Below are positions 19,481-28,868 of a DNA stretch of 64,000 nt, piece by piece. The position numbers and the translations under genes were made by a program. Under the pieces are notes generated by a model that was not told the origin of the DNA, made no database searches, and saw only the letters and a list, made by a program, of their open reading frames with translations. The stretch comes from Staphylococcus haemolyticus (GTDB taxonomy: Bacteria; Bacillota; Bacilli; Staphylococcales; Staphylococcaceae): the NCBI RefSeq assembly GCF_006094395.1, contig NZ_CP035291.1, positions 124,001 to 188,000 of the forward strand, read 5' to 3'. The stretch's first letter is position 1; each line of letters begins with the position of its first letter.

Positions 19481-19975
19481 AAGGAGAAAATCATAATTCG
19501 CAATGGGAATAACAGTTAGGCATTCATACGTATCTTTTGAGAATAGACAAACATAGGGTTTAAATTTTTTGATACTATTTTAAAGTATATTCAAGAGAAG
19601 TTAGATTGCTCACCATCCCAAAATGTTAATGTATAAATCGACCATTCAAACAGTTAATTGCTAACTTTTATACACCGTGCAGTCTAACCTCATTGTAATA
19701 TAAGGCTTAGATATATACATAGTTGAATATACATATTTCGCCACTATTAATTGGAAGTATACTCTTTAAAGATAATTGATTAGTTTAGCGAGAATAACTT
19801 AAGTGAGGTAACGGATATTTCGTCTATGATTCGTCTATCTCACTTTTTTACGTTTATAGAGTGGATTTGTAAGGACAACATGCTAATTACATTTAAACGA
19901 GCATATATGTTTGTGATAAAAGAAATTCATAGTATCTTGAACGTATAAGTATTCCAATTCTATTGAGGTGAGAAT
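19481..19975. other. Intergenic region with an orphan terminator
   Basis: 495 bases without a convincing gene. AAAAGGAG at 19479-19486 is followed only by a 17-codon ORF with a poor spacing. A clear terminator lies at 19801-19849, more than 300 bases after the transporter stop, so a long 3' untranslated region or a small RNA between about 19600 and 19850 is possible. No tRNA fold seen. Confidence 0.4.
19801..19849 (+). terminator. Terminator in the 19.5-20.0 kb intergenic region
   Basis: Arms AAGTGAG / CTCACTT with partly paired interior, followed by a T run. Confidence 0.75.
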
Positions 19976-20677
19976 GTGAAATCATTAATTGTATATGCCC
20001 ATCCTGAACCAAAGTCATTCAATGGTGCATTAAAAGATAAAGCTGTAGAAACATTAGAAGCACAAGGTTATGAAGTTAAAGTTTCGGATTTATACGCAAT
20101 GGATTTTGATCCAGTTGCTAGAAAAGAAGATTTCAAAAACTTAACAGATCCTGAATTCTTCAAATACGCAGTCGAACAAAAAAATGCATATGATAACGAT
20201 GAATTAACATCAGTGATTAAGGAAGAATTTGAAAAACTGTTATGGGCAGACTTAGTTATTTTCCAATTTCCACTATGGTGGTTTAGTGTTCCAGCCATAC
20301 TTAAAGGTTGGTTTGATAAAATCTTTATGTTTGGTGGCATTTATGGCGGAGAATACGACCGTTATGACAAAGCCCGATTAACAGATAAAATAGCCATGAT
20401 CTCAACTACGACTGGCTCACCCGAAGGAAGCTATGCTGCAAATGGTTTTTCAGGAGATATTTATGAGCAAGTATTATTCCATATTAACCATGGTATGATT
20501 TATTTCTCTGGTATGACACCATTAGAACCATTTATTGCTTATCAAGTTAGCCATAGCGAAGAGGTAAGACGTGACTATCTTGAACAATTAGCTGAGAAAT
20601 TAAAACATATCGATGACATTCCTAGAATTCAATATCATAAATTAGAAGATTTCGATGATAACGGACAATTAAAATAG
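19976..20677 (+). CDS. NAD(P)H-dependent quinone oxidoreductase, flavodoxin fold (KefF/MdaB-like)
   Basis: 233 residues from GTG 19976 (GAGGTGAG upstream). Flavodoxin-like fold: SLIVYAHPEPKSFNGALKD is the FMN phosphate loop, DLVIFQFPLWWFSVPAILKGW the conserved quinone-reductase block, and MISTTTGSPEGSY the second flavin loop. Two-electron reduction of quinones or similar electrophiles in the cytoplasm. Single gene closed by a strong terminator. Exact substrate unknown. Confidence 0.83.
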   Translation: MKSLIVYAHPEPKSFNGALKDKAVETLEAQGYEVKVSDLYAMDFDPVARKEDFKNLTDPEFFKYAVEQKNAYDNDELTSVIKEEFEKLLWADLVIFQFPLWWFSVPAILKGWFDKIFMFGGIYGGEYDRYDKARLTDKIAMISTTTGSPEGSYAANGFSGDIYEQVLFHINHGMIYFSGMTPLEPFIAYQVSHSEEVRRDYLEQLAEKLKHIDDIPRIQYHKLEDFDDNGQLK

Positions 20678-20692
20678 ACGTTTTTGAAATAC

Positions 20693-20739
20693 AAGCATCA
20701 TCAAAATGAATCATTTATTCATTTTGGTGATGCTTTTTT
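20693..20739 (+). terminator. Terminator after quinone oxidoreductase gene
   Basis: Long stem: AAGCATCATCAAAATGAAT pairs with ATTCATTTTGGTGATGCTT, then T run. Confidence 0.93.
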
Positions 20740-20813
20740 AATTGTAAGTATTTATAGGTCTAACCAGCGCTGAAATGACGAAAATAATAAATGTAATTTA
20801 AATTGTAATCGTA

Positions 20814-20825
20814 TATCAGCTGATA
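20814..20825. promoter_or_regulatory. 12-base perfect palindrome upstream of yfcC-type gene
   Basis: TATCAGCTGATA, about 70 bases before the start of the transporter gene at 20893, in an AT-rich promoter region. A possible operator; no regulator is adjacent. Confidence 0.3.
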
Positions 20826-20892
20826 AATAGGGTATGATGTATATAATCATCTGATGAGATACATTCTATTCTATTTAAGGTGTTGATGAGTT

Positions 20893-22287
20893 ATGGAAGA
20901 AAAGAAGCATAAGAAATTTAAGTTTAAGACGCCTCATACATATGCTTTATTAATGTTTGTTATTTTTCTAGCTTGGTTATTAACTTACATTATTCCAGCT
21001 GGTGAATATGCGCGTGAAAAGAAAGGAGATCAAACACTTGTCGTTTCAGGGACTTACCATACTGTGGAATCGGTAAACGTCAACTTCCTCGAAATATTCA
21101 GGTCAATTCCTGAAGGACTAATCAGTGGCGGAGAAATCGTATTCTATATATTTCTAGTAGGTGGTGCCTTTGGCATTATTCATAAGACGGGTGCTTTCGA
21201 AAATGGTGTAAACAAAGCAATGAGAATGTTAGGAAAGGCCAATTTCCTAATGATTCCATTGACGATGACAATATTCTCTATATTAGGATTTACAATTGGA
21301 TTAGCAGAAGAAACAATTATCTTTGTTCCGATTGGCATTATAATCGCTCGGACATTAGGTTACGACGCCTTAACAGGTGCTGCAATGGTTATTTTAGGTG
21401 CTGCCAGTGGTTTCAGTGGAGGTATGTTAAATCCCTTTACAGTTGGTGTGGCACAAACCGTTGCTGAATTACCAATGTTCTCAGGCTGGGGTTTACGTAC
21501 AATTATCTATTTATTTATCTTAACTGCAGCCATTTCTACAGTTATGTTATATGCACGTAAAGTGAAGAAAGATAAGTCAAAAAGTATTGTGTATGAGCTA
21601 GAAAAAGAAGAAGGTCATATTACTCAAGAAATCACCTATCAACATTTTAGTAAGAGACAAGCAGCTAGCTTACTTATTATAGTTGCTACAATTCTATTTA
21701 ACGTATTTGGCATATTTGTATTCGATTGGACGTTTAATGAGATGAGCGCCAATTTCTTACTTGCTGGTATTGTTGCAGGTTTAGTAAGCGGACTTGGATT
21801 AAATGGTACATTTGACGCATTAATTGAAGGAATGCAGAACATTTTATTTGGCGCAATGATTGTTGGATTTGCTAAAGGAATCGTTGTTATTTTGGAAAAT
21901 GGTAAAATCATCGATACGATTGTCCATGGCATGACAACATTGCTATCAGATGTACCAGCTTCATTTGTTATTATTGCTATGTTTATATTACAGTTCTTAC
22001 TTAATTTCTTTATACCATCTGGATCGGGTCAAGCATTAACAACAATGCCATTAATGGTACCAATATCAGATTTACTGCATATTAATCGTCAGTTAACGGT
22101 ACTCGCTTTCCAATATGGTGATTCAATCAGTAACATTTTATTCCCAACTTCAGCAATCTTAATGGGAGCATTAGCTGTTGGACGAATTACTTATACTCAA
22201 TGGATAAAATTTGTGTGGAAGTTGATACTATTATGGGTAATCATTTGTGCAGTAGCGATGTCGATTGCGCTTATAATTGGTTATTAA
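20893..22287 (+). CDS. YfcC-family membrane transporter
   Basis: 464 residues, 11-12 membrane spans. N-terminus FKTPHTYALLMFVIFLAWLL and IIPAGEYAR, then GGEIVFYIFLVGGAFGIIHKTG, GAASGFSGGMLNPFTVGVAQ and FFIPSGSGQALTTMPLMVP match the YfcC/DcuC-like carriers, thought to move basic amino acids or C4-dicarboxylates. Monocistronic. Substrate not readable from sequence. Confidence 0.8.
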   Translation: MEEKKHKKFKFKTPHTYALLMFVIFLAWLLTYIIPAGEYAREKKGDQTLVVSGTYHTVESVNVNFLEIFRSIPEGLISGGEIVFYIFLVGGAFGIIHKTGAFENGVNKAMRMLGKANFLMIPLTMTIFSILGFTIGLAEETIIFVPIGIIIARTLGYDALTGAAMVILGAASGFSGGMLNPFTVGVAQTVAELPMFSGWGLRTIIYLFILTAAISTVMLYARKVKKDKSKSIVYELEKEEGHITQEITYQHFSKRQAASLLIIVATILFNVFGIFVFDWTFNEMSANFLLAGIVAGLVSGLGLNGTFDALIEGMQNILFGAMIVGFAKGIVVILENGKIIDTIVHGMTTLLSDVPASFVIIAMFILQFLLNFFIPSGSGQALTTMPLMVPISDLLHINRQLTVLAFQYGDSISNILFPTSAILMGALAVGRITYTQWIKFVWKLILLWVIICAVAMSIALIIGY

Positions 22288-22643
22288 AAATTGCACAAGA
22301 AGCATTTGTAAATTTGTTTAAAGGTTTGACGGGTAAGACTGACGCTTGTCTGAAGTTAGTGGGAAGTAAGTCTAACAAACACTGTCATAACAATAAAAAG
22401 GCGGGTTTCTAAATAAATAGGGATGATGCCTTTATGGGATACTTTTTATTAATCTTCATATTTTGCAACAATAACTCATAAGGAAAAAACAATGAACACA
22501 ATATATTAGTATTAATTAATTATTTAATATCTGAATCAAATCAATCTTATAAAAGCACCAATTATTATTCATAAAATGTTCAAATCGTTAATATATAAAA
22601 GTGATAATATAATAAACGAATAATGTTTTAAGAGGTGTTTTTT
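22288..22643. other. Intergenic region, weak terminator only
   Basis: 355 bases. An open frame at 22200-22412 merely overlaps the end of the transporter gene and has no ribosome site. AAAGGC (22396 region) can pair with GCCTTT (22427 region) as a weak terminator. The AT-rich right half should hold the promoter of the reductase gene. Nothing else is seen. Confidence 0.4.
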
Positions 22644-23423
22644 ATGAGTAATACTAAAAAAGTTGCAGTAGTTACAGGCGCGGCACAAGGGATTGGACTC
22701 AAAATAGCAGAACGCTTATTTAAAGATGGTTTTAGTGTTGCACTTGTAGACTTTAATGAAGAAGGAGCTAAAAAAGCGGCTGCTTCATTAAAAGCAGAAG
22801 GACAAGAAGCGATTGCATTTAAAGCAGACGTTTCAGACCGTGAAAATGTCTTTAATGTATTACGTAGCGTTGTAGAATATTTCGGTGAATTTAATGTATT
22901 AGTTAATAATGCTGGTCTAGGACCAATGACACCTATCGACACGGTAACACCTGAGCAATTTAGCCAAGTTATTGGCGTTAACATTGGTGGTGTCTTTTGG
23001 GGAATCCAAGCTGCATTAGAACAATTTGAAAAATTAGGTCATGGTGGTAAAATCATTAACGCTACTTCTCAAGCAGGGGTTGAAGGCAACAAAGGTTTAT
23101 CTTTATACAGCAGTACTAAATTCGCAGTGCGTGGTTTAACTCAAGTTGCTGCGCGTGATTTAGCAGAAAAAGGTATCACAGTTAATGCATATGCACCAGG
23201 TATCGTTGAAACTTCAATGATGGAAGGTATTGCGATTAAATTAGCTAAAGAAAATAATCAACCTGAAGAATGGGGTTGGAAACAATTTACTGATCAAATT
23301 ACATTAAAACGTTTATCTAAACCAGAAGACGTTGCTAATGTTGTGAGTTTCTTAGCAGGTAGTGATTCTGATTACATCACTGGACAAACAATTATCGTTG
23401 ATGGTGGTATGAGATTCCACTAA
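22644..23423 (+). CDS. budC: Diacetyl/acetoin reductase (BudC-type SDR)
   Basis: 259 residues from ATG 22644 (AGAGGTG 6 bases upstream; an ATG-like start at 22635 overlaps it). Classical [34 protein letters not shown], catalytic YSSTK, and [10 protein letters not shown]. Closest recognisable type is meso-2,3-butanediol dehydrogenase / (S)-acetoin-forming diacetyl reductase, which has the [20 protein letters not shown] stretch. NADH-linked interconversion of diacetyl, acetoin and butanediol. Fits the aco acetoin genes 20 kb to the right. Confidence 0.82.
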   Translation: MSNTKKVAVVTGAAQGIGLKIAERLFKDGFSVALVDFNEEGAKKAAASLKAEGQEAIAFKADVSDRENVFNVLRSVVEYFGEFNVLVNNAGLGPMTPIDTVTPEQFSQVIGVNIGGVFWGIQAALEQFEKLGHGGKIINATSQAGVEGNKGLSLYSSTKFAVRGLTQVAARDLAEKGITVNAYAPGIVETSMMEGIAIKLAKENNQPEEWGWKQFTDQITLKRLSKPEDVANVVSFLAGSDSDYITGQTIIVDGGMRFH

Positions 23424-23662
23424 GAATAGGCGATAAAATCAGTAAGTATTTACCGATTGTTTAATTTATTATTTTATCAAGCCCATTACTTTTAGCATAA
23501 GACAATAGCATAAAACATTTTGAAGTGGTTTGCACTAGCATAAGTGTGAGTCGCTTTTAACTTTAGTTAAAAAGATGTGTCAATTTTGTTATAAAAATTT
23601 TGCTCAATTCAAAATAGTTTTAGTATATAATACTGTGTAACACCAATTGAAAGGAGCAACTT

Positions 23663-23902
23663 ATGAACTTAAATAGTATTAATTTAGTTTCAGGGATTTT
23701 ATGCTTATTATCATTTTTATTAGTAGTTTCTATCATGTTTACGAGCATGTTCTGGTTTCTTCCAGGATTGTTTGTGATGTTATTAGCTATTATTGCAAAT
23801 GTCTTAGGCATCTTGAAAGGCAATAAAGCCATAAATATTACAATGTTAATCTTAAATATTGTATTTTTAGTTATTTTCTCAAGTCCTTTATTATTAGCTT
23901 AA
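23663..23902 (+). CDS. Small membrane protein, 79 residues, unknown function
   Basis: Starts at ATG 23663 after AAAGGAG. Three hydrophobic segments (about residues 5-22, 24-48 and 55-78) and almost no charged residues. Real gene likely, because it has a good ribosome site and its own strong terminator. I do not recognise the family beyond a small DUF4064-like membrane protein style. Confidence 0.6.
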   Translation: MNLNSINLVSGILCLLSFLLVVSIMFTSMFWFLPGLFVMLLAIIANVLGILKGNKAINITMLILNIVFLVIFSSPLLLA

Positions 23903-23940
23903 TTTTTTGAGGAAATCATATACATCTTAAATTTCCAGAG

Positions 23941-23994
23941 GAAGTGGGATAGAAATTAATGTAATGATTAATTTCTATACTCACTTCTTTTTTA
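23941..23994 (+). terminator. Terminator after small membrane protein gene
   Basis: Arms GAAGTG / CACTTC around an inner perfect stem AGAAATTAAT / ATTAATTTCT, then six T. Confidence 0.9.
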
Positions 23995-24053
23995 TTTATC
24001 CTTAATAAGGGTAGATAGAAGGTATAAATAAAGATAGCTAAGGGGGATTTATA

Positions 24054-24581
24054 ATGGATGTAAGATTTCCAATAGGAGAATTTGAAGCGCCAACGAATTC
24101 AACATTAGTTGATGTGAAACAATGGATGAGTGAAATTGCAGCATATAGTGATCAGTTAAAGGAAACGGTTAATCAATTAAGTGATGAGCAGTTAGAACGT
24201 CGTTATCGAGAAGGAAGTTGGACAGTTAGACAATTAGTGCATCATATTGCAGATTCTCAGATTAATTTGTATGAAAGATTGAAAATGGCACTGACTGAAG
24301 ATGGCGTAACAGCGTTCATGTTTAATCAAGAGCGTTGGGCAGAGTTGCCAGACTCTAAATTACCTACGCAAGTTTCAATTACTATTTTAGAGGGACTCAA
24401 CCAACGCATTGTAGAGATGGGAAATCATGTTACTGAAGGTGAATTAAATAGTTCTATCAAGCTATCAGATGGTAGCAATGTACCGGTTTCAGAATTGCTT
24501 GCCAAGTTATCATGGCATGAGCGTCATCATTTAGAGCACATTAAGATTGCATTATCCGACCAAGGCGTATCAAAAGAGTAG
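24054..24581 (+). CDS. DinB-fold metal-dependent protein (YfiT/BstA family)
   Basis: 175 residues. DinB four-helix fold with three metal-binding His visible in RQLVHHIADSQINLYERLK and SWHERHHLEHIKIAL. The family has the N-terminal DVRFPIGEFE signature of Bacillus YfiT, a putative bacillithiol S-transferase. It would conjugate the low-molecular-weight thiol to electrophiles or antibiotics in the cytoplasm. AGGGGG precedes the ATG. Family firm, substrate inferred. Confidence 0.82.
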   Translation: MDVRFPIGEFEAPTNSTLVDVKQWMSEIAAYSDQLKETVNQLSDEQLERRYREGSWTVRQLVHHIADSQINLYERLKMALTEDGVTAFMFNQERWAELPDSKLPTQVSITILEGLNQRIVEMGNHVTEGELNSSIKLSDGSNVPVSELLAKLSWHERHHLEHIKIALSDQGVSKE

Positions 24582-24715
24582 TAAATACAGTTATAAAGTT
24601 GAGCATCTACAACTTAAGAATGAACTTTTTCAAAGGCAAGTGTTATTCATCATACTGATATGATAAAACTGTTATAATCTGTACCTACCAAGAGAAAGAT
24701 AGGGGAGGAAGTTTC

Positions 24716-25750
24716 ATGAAGGGACAAGTTTTAGTAACTGGAGGGACAGGTTTTTTAGGTTTACGTATTGTCGCGGAATTATTAAAGCAAGGTTATGGTG
24801 TACGTGCAACAATTCGTTCGTTTTCTAAGAAAGATACTATTTTAGAAACACTAAAGACACAAAATATTGATACGCAAAATTTAGCATTTGTTGAAGCGGA
24901 TTTATCTAAAGATGATAACTGGGAAGATGCTATGGAAGATTGCACCTATGTGATGAGTGTAGCATCGCCTGTAGTGATGGGTAGTGTCAGCGTAACTGAT
25001 GAACAATCGATCAATAAACAAGCCGTTGAAGGTATTCAGCGTATCTTGAGAGCTGCCGAGAAAACGAATGTGAAGCGTGTAATAATGACTGCAAACTTTG
25101 GCGCAGTAGGATTTAGTAATAAAGATAAATCTAGTGTGACAACAGAAGAACATTGGACTAACCCAAATGAAAAAGGACTTTCTGTTTATGAGAAGTCTAA
25201 ATTAATTGCTGAGCGAGCAGCGTGGGACTTTGTGAATGCTACTGAAAATCACATTGAGTTTGCGACAATCAATCCTGTTGCTATACTTGGACCATCATTA
25301 AATCAACATATGTCATTAAGTTTTCAATTTGTAGAAAATATTGCTAGTGGCAAAATGAAACGAATCCCTAATATACCAATGAATATCGTGGATGTCAGAG
25401 ACGTTGCACAATTACATGTTTTGGCAATGAAAACGCCAGAAGCAAATGGTAAACGTTTTATCGCCACTGCAGATGGACAAATTTCTATGCCTGAAATCGC
25501 ACAATTAATTAAAAAAGAACGCCCTGAATTAGCAAGTAAAGTTTCAACTAAGACTATTCCAGATTTCGCAATTAAGCTAGGCGCTAGATTTAATAGTGAA
25601 GCACAAGAAGGTAAGTTATTACTTGAAATGAATAGAAATGTTAGTAATCAGCAAGCACGAAACGTTTTAGGTTGGACGCCAAGTTACACCCAAGAAGAAG
25701 CCATTCTAGCATCTGTTGATTGTATGAGAGACTATCACATTTTAAAATAA
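24716..25750 (+). CDS. Atypical SDR (dihydroflavonol reductase-like aldehyde reductase)
   Basis: 344 residues. Extended SDR fold: VLVTGGTGFLGLRIVAELLK is the NADP motif, catalytic YEKSK near residue 160, and ATINPVAILGPSL is the post-catalytic block typical of aldehyde/dihydroflavonol reductases. Probably reduces aldehydes or ketones in the cytoplasm. GGGGAGG precedes the ATG. Followed by a strong terminator, so monocistronic. Confidence 0.8.
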   Translation: MKGQVLVTGGTGFLGLRIVAELLKQGYGVRATIRSFSKKDTILETLKTQNIDTQNLAFVEADLSKDDNWEDAMEDCTYVMSVASPVVMGSVSVTDEQSINKQAVEGIQRILRAAEKTNVKRVIMTANFGAVGFSNKDKSSVTTEEHWTNPNEKGLSVYEKSKLIAERAAWDFVNATENHIEFATINPVAILGPSLNQHMSLSFQFVENIASGKMKRIPNIPMNIVDVRDVAQLHVLAMKTPEANGKRFIATADGQISMPEIAQLIKKERPELASKVSTKTIPDFAIKLGARFNSEAQEGKLLLEMNRNVSNQQARNVLGWTPSYTQEEAILASVDCMRDYHILK

Positions 25751-25777
25751 ACATAATTGAATAATACATTTAAGAAA

Positions 25778-25825
25778 ACACCTTTATCTTCATTGTTGTA
25801 AATGGAAGATAAAGGTGTCTTTTTA
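25778..25825 (+). terminator. Terminator before the polyol operon
   Basis: Arms ACACCTTTATCTTC / GGAAGATAAAGGTGT, then T run. Confidence 0.92.
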
Positions 25826-25835
25826 CTTATAAAAT

Positions 25836-25851
25836 TAGAAAACGCTTACTT
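25836..25851. promoter_or_regulatory. cre-like site (CcpA) upstream of polyol operon
   Basis: TAGAAAACGCTTACTT matches the cre consensus WTGNNARCGNWWWCAW at 14 of 16 positions. Upstream of the promoter region of the kinase gene. Confidence 0.55.
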
Positions 25852-25892
25852 TTCTCTTGTTTCATGAAAAATACATATGCTAGGATAAGTCT

Positions 25893-25908
25893 ATGATAAC
25901 GTTTTCAT
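25893..25908. promoter_or_regulatory. cre site (CcpA), perfect consensus, polyol operon
   Basis: ATGATAACGTTTTCAT fits the cre consensus at all 16 positions and lies 23 bases before the kinase ATG, where CcpA would block transcription. Good evidence for glucose repression of the operon. Confidence 0.8.
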
Positions 25909-25930
25909 AATAAAAAAATAAGGTGAAACG

Positions 25931-27541
25931 ATGAATAATACACAAATCAAACAATTTATTGAAGATGGTCATTTAACAGTGGGTATTGAGTTCGGTTCAA
26001 CGCGTATTAAAGCAATTGCGATTGATGACCAATGTCAAACCCTCGCAACAGGTTCATTCGAATGGGAGAACAGTTACCGTAATGGTTATTGGACGTATTC
26101 GATGAACGATGCATGGGTAGGCATTCAAAAAGCATATGGCGCAATGACTCAAGAGTTAAAAGATAAATACGATGCAACCGTGAAACAACTTGCTTCTTTA
26201 GGTATTAGCGGTATGATGCATGGCTATTTACCGTTTGATGACAATGACGATTTACTCGTTCCATTTAGAACGTGGCGTAATAACAATGCTAATAAAGCAG
26301 CTGAAATCTTAAGAGAAGATTTCCAAGTAAATATTCCTGAACGTTGGAGTATCGCACAACTTTATCAATCTGCATTGGATCAAGAAGCACATGTTGAGAA
26401 AGTACGTTATATGACGACACTTGCCGGATACATACATTGGTATCTAACTGATGAGAAAGTATTAGGTATCGGAGATGCGTCAGGTATGTTCCCAATTGAT
26501 AGTGAAACACAGGACTATCGTGACGATATTATTCAACGCTTTAATAAGAAGTTTTCTGAAAAGGGTTACACACAAGATGTTAGAGATATCTTACCTAAAG
26601 TAGTTGTAGCAGGGGAGTATGCCGGACGTCTTACTGAAACGGGTGCGAAATTAGTTGATCCAAACGGTGAGCTACAAGCCGGATGTCCATTATGTGCACC
26701 TGAAGCGGATGCAGCTACAGGTATGGTAGCTACAAATAGTGTTGCACCAAGAACTGGTAATATTTCAGCAGGTACAAGTATCTTCTCGATGATTGTCCTT
26801 GAAAAACCAATCAAAGATGTCTATCCAGAGGTAGATATTGTTACAACTCCAGATGGTTACGAAGTAGCAATGATTCATGCGAATAACTGTACATCAGATA
26901 TAAACGCTTGGGTCGATTTGTTTGGAGAAGTATTTGAAACAATGGGAGTTAAATACGATAAAGGTGAATTGTTCACCAAATTATTTGAACGTGCCTTAAA
27001 AGGTGACGAAGATTTAGGTAAGTTATTGTCATATGGTTATATTTCTGGTGAATTTATCACAGATGTACAACATGGTTATCCAATGCTTGTACGATCAGTA
27101 GACAGTAACTTTAACTTAGCTAACTTAATGAAAACACATATTTACAGTGCTTTCAGTACGTTGAAGATTGGAATTGATTTATTAAAAGAAAGAGAAAATA
27201 TTCATATTGATTCAATGTTTGGTCATGGTGGCATCTTTAAAACTGAGAAAGTTGCGCAATCATTCTTAGCAGCTGCTATAGACAGTCCTGTTCGTGTTAT
27301 GCAAACTGCAAGTGAAGGTGGCGCATGGGGTATCGCAGTATTGGCGAGATATATGATTGAAACAAAGACATCAAATTTAGCAACATATTTGAATGACTTT
27401 GCGTTTAAAGGAACAGAATCAATGACAATCGAACCAACTAAAGATGAAGTTGCAAGCTTTGAGCAATATACAGAACGTTTTAAACAAGGCATTCCACTTG
27501 AACGTCTTGCACATGAACAATTTAATTCAGAACAAAAATAA
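25931..27541 (+). CDS. FGGY-family pentulose kinase (ribulokinase/xylulokinase-like)
   Basis: 536 residues. ASKHA sugar kinase: VGIEFGSTRIKAIAIDD (phosphate 1), GISGMMHGYLPFDD and FRTWRNNNA (substrate region), TGNISAGTSIFSM (phosphate 2) and MFGHGGIFKTEKV plus QTASEGGAWGIAVLARYM near the C-terminus. It should phosphorylate the ketopentose made by the dehydrogenase at 28869. Operon with the permease (27541), stop and start overlapping. Ribulose or xylulose is the likely substrate; which one is not certain. Confidence 0.82.
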   Translation: MNNTQIKQFIEDGHLTVGIEFGSTRIKAIAIDDQCQTLATGSFEWENSYRNGYWTYSMNDAWVGIQKAYGAMTQELKDKYDATVKQLASLGISGMMHGYLPFDDNDDLLVPFRTWRNNNANKAAEILREDFQVNIPERWSIAQLYQSALDQEAHVEKVRYMTTLAGYIHWYLTDEKVLGIGDASGMFPIDSETQDYRDDIIQRFNKKFSEKGYTQDVRDILPKVVVAGEYAGRLTETGAKLVDPNGELQAGCPLCAPEADAATGMVATNSVAPRTGNISAGTSIFSMIVLEKPIKDVYPEVDIVTTPDGYEVAMIHANNCTSDINAWVDLFGEVFETMGVKYDKGELFTKLFERALKGDEDLGKLLSYGYISGEFITDVQHGYPMLVRSVDSNFNLANLMKTHIYSAFSTLKIGIDLLKERENIHIDSMFGHGGIFKTEKVAQSFLAAAIDSPVRVMQTASEGGAWGIAVLARYMIETKTSNLATYLNDFAFKGTESMTIEPTKDEVASFEQYTERFKQGIPLERLAHEQFNSEQK

Positions 27542-27573
27542 TGAATAAAACAAAGGTAGAAAGTGGGATTAAA

Positions 27574-28854
27574 ATGGCGAACGAGATAGAAAAACGAGAA
27601 CGTCAATTTCTAGGATTGCCTATGGTATTAATATGGGGATACATTGCCGTAGCGATCTTTATGACCGGAGACGGTATGGAGCAAGCATTTTTATCTAAAT
27701 ATATTATGAGTCTTGGCTTTGATAATTCTGAAGCCGGCAATGTCTTAACCGTTTACGGTTTAGTCGTAGCTATCGCTTCATGGTTATCAGGTGTGATGGC
27801 TGAGATTTTCAGTCCAAGACGTGTGATGACATTCGCGTTTATTATTTGGATGATATTCCATGTTGGATTTTTAGTCTTTGGTCTAGAACAACAAAACTAT
27901 GCCATGATGATGATTATGTATGGTATTCGTGGTTTAGCTTATCCAATGTTTATTTATAGCTTTGTCGTATGGATTACATATTCTTCACCAAGTTATAAAC
28001 TAGCTTCAGCAATGGGTTGGTTCTGGGCAATGTATTCAATCGGTATTGGAGTACTAGGTTCATATTTACCAAGCTTTTCAATTCCAATCATTGGTGAAAT
28101 GGGTACTTTATGGTCATCATTAATCTTCATCTTAATTGGTGGATTAATCGCAATGTTCTTAGTTAAAGATAAAAAAGGTGAAGATGTCGAAGCACAACGT
28201 ATGACTAAGAAAGAAATGTTAAGAGAATTTGGCCGAGGTATCACAATTCTTAAGAATAAGAACGTTGCAGTTGCCTTTGTCGTAAGAATCATCAACCAAC
28301 TGTCATTATTCGGATTGGTTGTATTCTTACCACACGTTTATACGGCAGATTTCGGATTCACTACGTCAGAATGGTTACGTGTTTGGGGCTTAATGTACAT
28401 TATTACAATCTTCACTAATTTATTCTGGGGTATTATGGGAGATAAAATTGGTTGGGTACGCCAAGTACGCTGGTTTGGCTGTATTGGTATGGCCGTTTCT
28501 ACGTTAGCGTTCTATTATTTCCCTGCATGGAGTGGACCTAATATATTCGTGACAACTTTAATTGCACTGATGTTCGGCTTCGCTGTTGCTGCATTCGTTC
28601 CAATGTCAGCCATCTTCCCAACGTTGGTACCTGAACATAAAGGTGCGGCAGTGTCCGTACATAACTTAGCAGCTGGTCTAAGTAATTTCCTAGGTTATGG
28701 ACTTGCAAGTGTCATGCTTATATTCGCCTCAGCTGAAGTAACGATTTGGGCATATGCAGTGATTTATGTATTAGGCTTTGTTCTTACATTCTTTATGAAA
28801 GTACAACAGCCTGGAAGACAAGTAAAAACAACAGTTAATACACAATCAAATTAA
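27574..28854 (+). CDS. Polyol permease, MFS family (RbtT/DalT/CsbX-like)
   Basis: 426 residues from ATG 27574; an in-frame ATG at 27541, overlapping the kinase stop as TAATG, would add 11 residues and may be the coupled start. Twelve membrane spans. The blocks GLPMVLIWGYIAVAIFMTGD and YGIRGLAYPMFIYSF, and SAMGWFWAMYSIGIGVLGSY, closely resemble ribitol and D-arabinitol permeases of enteric bacteria and Bacillus CsbX. Proton symport of a pentitol across the membrane. Between kinase and dehydrogenase genes, as expected for a pentitol operon. Confidence 0.85.
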   Translation: MANEIEKRERQFLGLPMVLIWGYIAVAIFMTGDGMEQAFLSKYIMSLGFDNSEAGNVLTVYGLVVAIASWLSGVMAEIFSPRRVMTFAFIIWMIFHVGFLVFGLEQQNYAMMMIMYGIRGLAYPMFIYSFVVWITYSSPSYKLASAMGWFWAMYSIGIGVLGSYLPSFSIPIIGEMGTLWSSLIFILIGGLIAMFLVKDKKGEDVEAQRMTKKEMLREFGRGITILKNKNVAVAFVVRIINQLSLFGLVVFLPHVYTADFGFTTSEWLRVWGLMYIITIFTNLFWGIMGDKIGWVRQVRWFGCIGMAVSTLAFYYFPAWSGPNIFVTTLIALMFGFAVAAFVPMSAIFPTLVPEHKGAAVSVHNLAAGLSNFLGYGLASVMLIFASAEVTIWAYAVIYVLGFVLTFFMKVQQPGRQVKTTVNTQSN

Positions 28855-28868
28855 AAAGGATGATGAAA

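Noticed and set aside
22200..22412. 70-codon ORF at the end of the YfcC-type gene
   Set aside because: Starts inside the transporter gene in another frame, no ribosome site, no recognisable domain.
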